Of a DNA stretch of 64,000 bases, positions 60,638 to 64,000 are shown piece after piece; position 1 is the first letter of the stretch; each line of letters starts with the position of its first letter. The stretch covers positions 2,666,001 to 2,730,000 of the forward strand of contig CP119326.1 in the NCBI GenBank assembly GCA_029202665.1, read 5' to 3'. Below the pieces are notes generated by a model that was not told where the DNA came from, searched no databases, and saw nothing but the letters and a program-made list of their open reading frames with translations. The DNA comes from Candidatus Brevundimonas colombiensis (GTDB lineage Bacteria > Pseudomonadota > Alphaproteobacteria > Caulobacterales > Caulobacteraceae). The position numbers and the translations under genes are program-made.

Positions 60638-62521
60638 CTACTCGGACGGCGTCTGGCTCCGTCCCTCGCCGCCCCGCGCGCTGGCGGCGGGCTGGCGTTC
60701 GACCGTCAGGGCGTAGGCGCCCGTCTGGTTCGGGCCATAGGCGCGGGCGCGAACCACATACCAGCCGTCGTCCGGCGCGGTCCAATCCAGCTTGGCGTGG
60801 GCGTCCGACAGGCCGTCGTCATCCGTCGCCAGGCTTGAGAAATCGCCGTCATCGTCCTGGCGGCCCAGGTCGATGAAGGAATCGAAGGCGTTCGACACCA
60901 TGGTCAGCCGAAGTTTCTCGTCCTTTTTGGCCTGGAAACGATAGGCGTCGAAATAGGCGCCCTCGTCCGTCAGGGCCGAGGCTTCTTTCAGCACGCCGCG
61001 AACGGTCGAGCCGACCAGCAGGCTGCCGGGCTTGGGCTCCGGCCCGCGATCCGACAGTTCGAAGGAATAGAGGCCCTTGCCGTCGCCGCTGAGCGGCATG
61101 GCGCGCACGATGTAGTCTCCGCTGTCGGGCAGGGTGAAGGTCAGACGCGAATCCGTGCCTTCGCTCAGGCCGTCGTCGTCGCTGGCCAGAACCTCGAAGT
61201 CCTCGCCCGCCTTGCCGATCTCCAGATAGGCGTCGAAGTCGCCGGACCGCAGGATCGCCTGCACCCGCTGCCCCTTGGTCCCGCTGAAGGCATAGGCGTG
61301 ATAGTGTTTGCCGTTTTCGCCTTGCGGGTCCGTATCGGTGATCTCGCCCTCGGCGGTCTGACCAAACACGGCGGGCGTGGGCGGCGGCGGCGGGGCGGTC
61401 TCGGTCAGCTTCAACGTATAGTCGCCGTCGGCCTCGGCGCTGAAACCACGGGCTTCGATGACGTAGTCGCCGTCGGCGTCAAGCGTGCGGCCGATGCGCG
61501 AATCGGTGCCCGATCCCGCGCCGTCGTCATCTTCGGCCACCATCGTCCCGTCCGAGGCGCGGCGAAGCGTCAGATAGGTGTCGAACTCGCTGGACTTCAT
61601 CTCGATGGCGATCCGCTGGCCGGCGGTTCCGGTGAAGCGGTAGGTGTCGGCGCGCTGACCGTCATCGTTGGTGGCGCTGTCGGCGCCCAGCTTACCCTTG
61701 ATCTCGTCGCCGACCGCTATGGGTTTGGACGGCGGAGCAGGCGGGGCCTCGGCGAGGCCCAGTTCATAACGGCCCAGGCGCTCGTCCACGCCGGTGGCGC
61801 GGATGACGTATTCGCCCGCTGAAGGGGCCGTGAACGTCAGGCGTGAGTTCAGACCGCCGCCCGGTGCGTCGTCGTTGTTGGCGATTTCGGTAAAGTCCGG
61901 CCCGTTCATCCGCCCGACCCGCACCACCGGGTCGATGTCGCTGGAATCCAGGGTGATCACGAAACGGTCGCCCGCACCGGCGCGGAAGACATAGGCGTCG
62001 TATCGGCCGCCATCCTCCTGTTCTGGATCGCTGGCCGTCAGTTCGCCGCCGGTGGTCGAGCCGACGCGGATGCCGGTCGCGCGCGGCGCGCGCGGCGCGG
62101 GCGGGCGCTCCTGCAGCGTCAGGCGATAGTCGCCGCCGTCCAGTCCGCTGTACGTGCGCGCCCTCAGCACATAGACGCCGTCCCGCTCGGGCGTGAAACG
62201 CAACCGGGCGTTCGTACCGTCGCCCAGCCCGTCATCGTCCTCGGCCAAAGCCTCGCCCGCAGCGCCGTCCGCATAGATCGCCAAATAGGCGTCGAAGGCG
62301 TCGGAACGCAGCACGGCCTCCAGCCGCTGGCCCGCCCGGGCCTGAAAGCGATAGTCGTCGTAACGGTATTCGTCGTCCGCCGCCTTGGCGTCGCCGTCCG
62401 TCAGGGCGCCGTTGACGCTGGCGCCGATCCGCAGGGGTTGGGCTTCCTGAGCCAGGGCGTGACCTGCGGCTCCGATCAGGGCGATCAGGCTGACGGCGGC
62501 GGCGAGGCAGGGACGGCTCAT
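60638..62521 (-). CDS. Exported protein with five tandem PPC-type domains
   Basis: A 627-residue protein with signal peptide MSRPCLAAAVSLIALIGAAGHALAQ. Five repeats of about 120 residues follow, each with the pre-peptidase C-terminal (PPC) pattern: Y-(R/D)-Y-x-F, GQR/L, a short FDxYLxI, a DDD(G)xG acidic cluster, SRLTFT, G-Y-V-I-R-A and Y-x-L-x-L. PPC domains usually hang on a secreted protease; here there is no catalytic domain, so the protein may bind calcium, polysaccharide or a partner. Start by GGAG 6 bases before ATG. It is divergent from folD and followed by fni. Confidence 0.88.
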   Translation of the reverse strand: MSRPCLAAAVSLIALIGAAGHALAQEAQPLRIGASVNGALTDGDAKAADDEYRYDDYRFQARAGQRLEAVLRSDAFDAYLAIYADGAAGEALAEDDDGLGDGTNARLRFTPERDGVYVLRARTYSGLDGGDYRLTLQERPPAPRAPRATGIRVGSTTGGELTASDPEQEDGGRYDAYVFRAGAGDRFVITLDSSDIDPVVRVGRMNGPDFTEIANNDDAPGGGLNSRLTFTAPSAGEYVIRATGVDERLGRYELGLAEAPPAPPSKPIAVGDEIKGKLGADSATNDDGQRADTYRFTGTAGQRIAIEMKSSEFDTYLTLRRASDGTMVAEDDDGAGSGTDSRIGRTLDADGDYVIEARGFSAEADGDYTLKLTETAPPPPPTPAVFGQTAEGEITDTDPQGENGKHYHAYAFSGTKGQRVQAILRSGDFDAYLEIGKAGEDFEVLASDDDGLSEGTDSRLTFTLPDSGDYIVRAMPLSGDGKGLYSFELSDRGPEPKPGSLLVGSTVRGVLKEASALTDEGAYFDAYRFQAKKDEKLRLTMVSNAFDSFIDLGRQDDDGDFSSLATDDDGLSDAHAKLDWTAPDDGWYVVRARAYGPNQTGAYALTVERQPAASARGGEGRSQTPSE

Positions 62522-62615
62522 GAATTTCTCCAGCGTTGGACCGGGATCATAGACGACGAACCGCCGCGGCTGTAAATCGCCGCGATTCTGAAATTTCCCG
62601 CCAGACGGAGCCGCC

Positions 62616-63536
62616 ATGTCGGTCGAACCCCAGTCCGCGACCCTGATCGACGGCAAGGCCTTTTCCGCAACGCTGGTGCAGCGCGTCGCCGCCGCCGTCG
62701 AACGCCTTGAGGCGGATCACGGCGTCAAACCGGGTCTGGCGGTCGTCATCGTCGGCGAGGACCCCGCCAGCCAGATCTATGTCCGCAACAAGGGCGAGAC
62801 GACCCTGCGCGCCGGTATGCGATCCGACACCCATCGTCTGGCCGAGACGACCAGCCAGGCCGAGCTTCTGGCCCTGATCGGCCAGTTGAACGCCGATGCG
62901 GGCATCCACGGCATTCTGGTGCAACTGCCCCTGCCCGCCCACATCGACGCGACCGTGGTGCTGGACGCCATCGACCCGGACAAGGACGTGGACGGGTTTC
63001 ACGTCGTCAACGCCGGGCGTCTGGCCGTAGGCCTGCCGGGCCTGGTGCCGTGCACGCCGCTGGGCTGTCTGATGCTGCTGAAGGATCAGTTGGGCGATCT
63101 GTCGGGCCTGAACGCCGTGGTGGTGGGCCGGTCCAACATCGTGGGCAAGCCGATGGCCCAACTGCTGCTGGGCGAAAGCTGCACCGTCACCATCGCCCAT
63201 TCGCGAACCCGCGACCTGCCCGCCGTCTGCCGGGAAGCCGACATCCTGGTGGCGGCGGTTGGACGGCCCGAGATGATCCGGAACGACTGGATCAAGCCCG
63301 GCGCCACGGTCATCGATGTCGGCATCAACCGCGTGCCGTCCGCCGATCCGGTCAAGGCGGCCGAGGGCAAGACCCGTGTGGTCGGCGACGTGGCCAGGAC
63401 GGCTGTGGAGGTCGCCGGCCGTCTCACCCCGGTTCCGGGCGGCGTCGGCCCCATGACCATCGCCTGTCTGCTGGCCAACACCTATTCGGCCGCCTGTCGC
63501 ATCAACAATATCGAACCGGAGCCACTGCACGCTTGA
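62616..63536 (+). CDS. folD: Bifunctional methylenetetrahydrofolate dehydrogenase/cyclohydrolase
   Basis: A 306-residue cytosolic enzyme that interconverts 5,10-methylene- and 10-formyl-tetrahydrofolate with NADP. Motifs: ASQIYVRNKGE with catalytic Lys, GILVQLPLPAHID, DPDKDVDGFH, PCTPLGCLML, VVGRSNIVGKPMAQLLL (Rossmann fold) and PVPGGVGPMTIACLL. All core residues are present. It shares its 94-base upstream gap with the divergent PPC gene. Confidence 0.97.
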   Translation: MSVEPQSATLIDGKAFSATLVQRVAAAVERLEADHGVKPGLAVVIVGEDPASQIYVRNKGETTLRAGMRSDTHRLAETTSQAELLALIGQLNADAGIHGILVQLPLPAHIDATVVLDAIDPDKDVDGFHVVNAGRLAVGLPGLVPCTPLGCLMLLKDQLGDLSGLNAVVVGRSNIVGKPMAQLLLGESCTVTIAHSRTRDLPAVCREADILVAAVGRPEMIRNDWIKPGATVIDVGINRVPSADPVKAAEGKTRVVGDVARTAVEVAGRLTPVPGGVGPMTIACLLANTYSAACRINNIEPEPLHA

Positions 63537-63597
63537 TGCATCGCGGCGGCGGGCCGATAATCGACCTAACGGCGATCGTCGCCAATCGGGAGATGTC

Positions 63598-64000
63598 ATG
63601 GTCCTCAACGCTCGCGCGCTCGCCGTCACCGCCGTCCTTATGATCACGCCGGCGGCCGCCGGCTGCGGCTACAACACCATCCCGACCAAGCAGGAGCGCG
63701 CCGAGGCCGCCTGGGCCGATGTTCAGAGCCAGTATCAGCGCCGCGCCGATCTGGTTCCCAATCTGGTCGCCACCGTCCAGGGGGCGGCGATCCAGGAGCG
63801 CACCACCCTGACGGACGTGATCAACGCCCGCGCCCGCGCCACCTCGGTCAACGTCTCGGCCAGCGATCTGAACAACCCCCAGGCCTTCCAGCAGTATCAG
63901 GAGGCGCAGGGCCAGCTGTCCGGCGCCCTGTCGCGCCTGCTGGTCACGGTTGAGGCCTATCCCCAGCTTCAGGCCAACCAGAACTTCCTGACGCTGCAGT
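63598..64000 (+). CDS. lemA: LemA family protein, partial (3' end outside window)
   Basis: The first 134 residues are visible. A hydrophobic N-terminus with a Cys in AAAGCGYN suggests a lipoprotein or anchored protein; then comes the LemA core: VQSQYQRRADLVPNLVATVQG, followed by AIQERTTLTDVINARARA and LLVTVEAYPQLQANQNF. LemA proteins are coiled-coil membrane-associated proteins of unclear role, often next to TPM-domain genes. GGGAGATGTC gives a good ribosome site. The gene runs off the right edge. Confidence 0.92.
   Translation, partial: MVLNARALAVTAVLMITPAAAGCGYNTIPTKQERAEAAWADVQSQYQRRADLVPNLVATVQGAAIQERTTLTDVINARARATSVNVSASDLNNPQAFQQYQEAQGQLSGALSRLLVTVEAYPQLQANQNFLTLQ

Overview
The window is GC-rich chromosomal DNA from an alphaproteobacterium, most likely Caulobacteraceae and probably Brevundimonas or a close relative. 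Three things point there: the gene order HU-lon-clpX-cicA-clpP-trigger factor, with a small HAD phosphatase gene between clpX and clpP on the opposite strand as in Caulobacter; the many TonB-dependent receptors; and an HWE-family sensor kinase with general-stress type promoters. The genus is inferred from layout and protein character; no search was run.

Layout. 1-0.8 kb: 3' end of an outer-membrane beta-barrel (autotransporter-like) gene, its terminator and tRNA-Val. 0.8-9.5 kb: protein quality control (HU, Lon, ClpX, CicA-like HAD, ClpP, trigger factor). 9.7-11.4 kb: a metallo-beta-lactamase-fold hydrolase, then three tiny stress-type genes, each behind a candidate sigma-EcfG promoter. 11.4-18.2 kb: a single-chain EgtB-EgtD ergothioneine enzyme, acyl-CoA dehydrogenase, SCP2 protein, a 36-residue membrane protein missed by length cut-offs, a SemiSWEET transporter and a dipeptidyl-peptidase IV. 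18.3-21.7 kb: ferredoxin-NADP reductase, chorismate mutase, a nested inverted repeat, and an amino-acid permease translationally coupled to an Hpt protein.

21.86-31.98 kb is a genomic island. tRNA-Lys(CTT) ends inside a 50-bp sequence that recurs exactly 10 kb downstream. Between the copies lie decayed fragments (flavoprotein reductase C-terminus, IS3-type transposase scrap), a universal stress protein, a TetR regulator, a complete RND efflux operon and a divergent AdeRS-like two-component system. No integrase is visible.

32-46.4 kb is a nutrient-uptake region: TetR/Coq4-like/DUF2147 genes, a FAD-binding dehydrogenase divergent from a TonB-dependent receptor across a perfect operator-like palindrome, a secreted PraB-like protein followed by a barrel protein, and a second receptor with a secreted metallophosphoesterase. 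46.5-51.4 kb: glutathione reductase, carboxylesterase, HWE kinase and response regulator. 51.4-58.8 kb: a complete histidine-utilization locus, hutF-hutC-hutI divergent from hutG-hutU-hutH around a palindromic operator, giving histidine to glutamate by the deiminase/deformylase route. 58.8-64 kb: mntP under a yybP-ykoY manganese riboswitch, type 2 IPP isomerase, a five-repeat PPC-domain protein, folD and the start of lemA.
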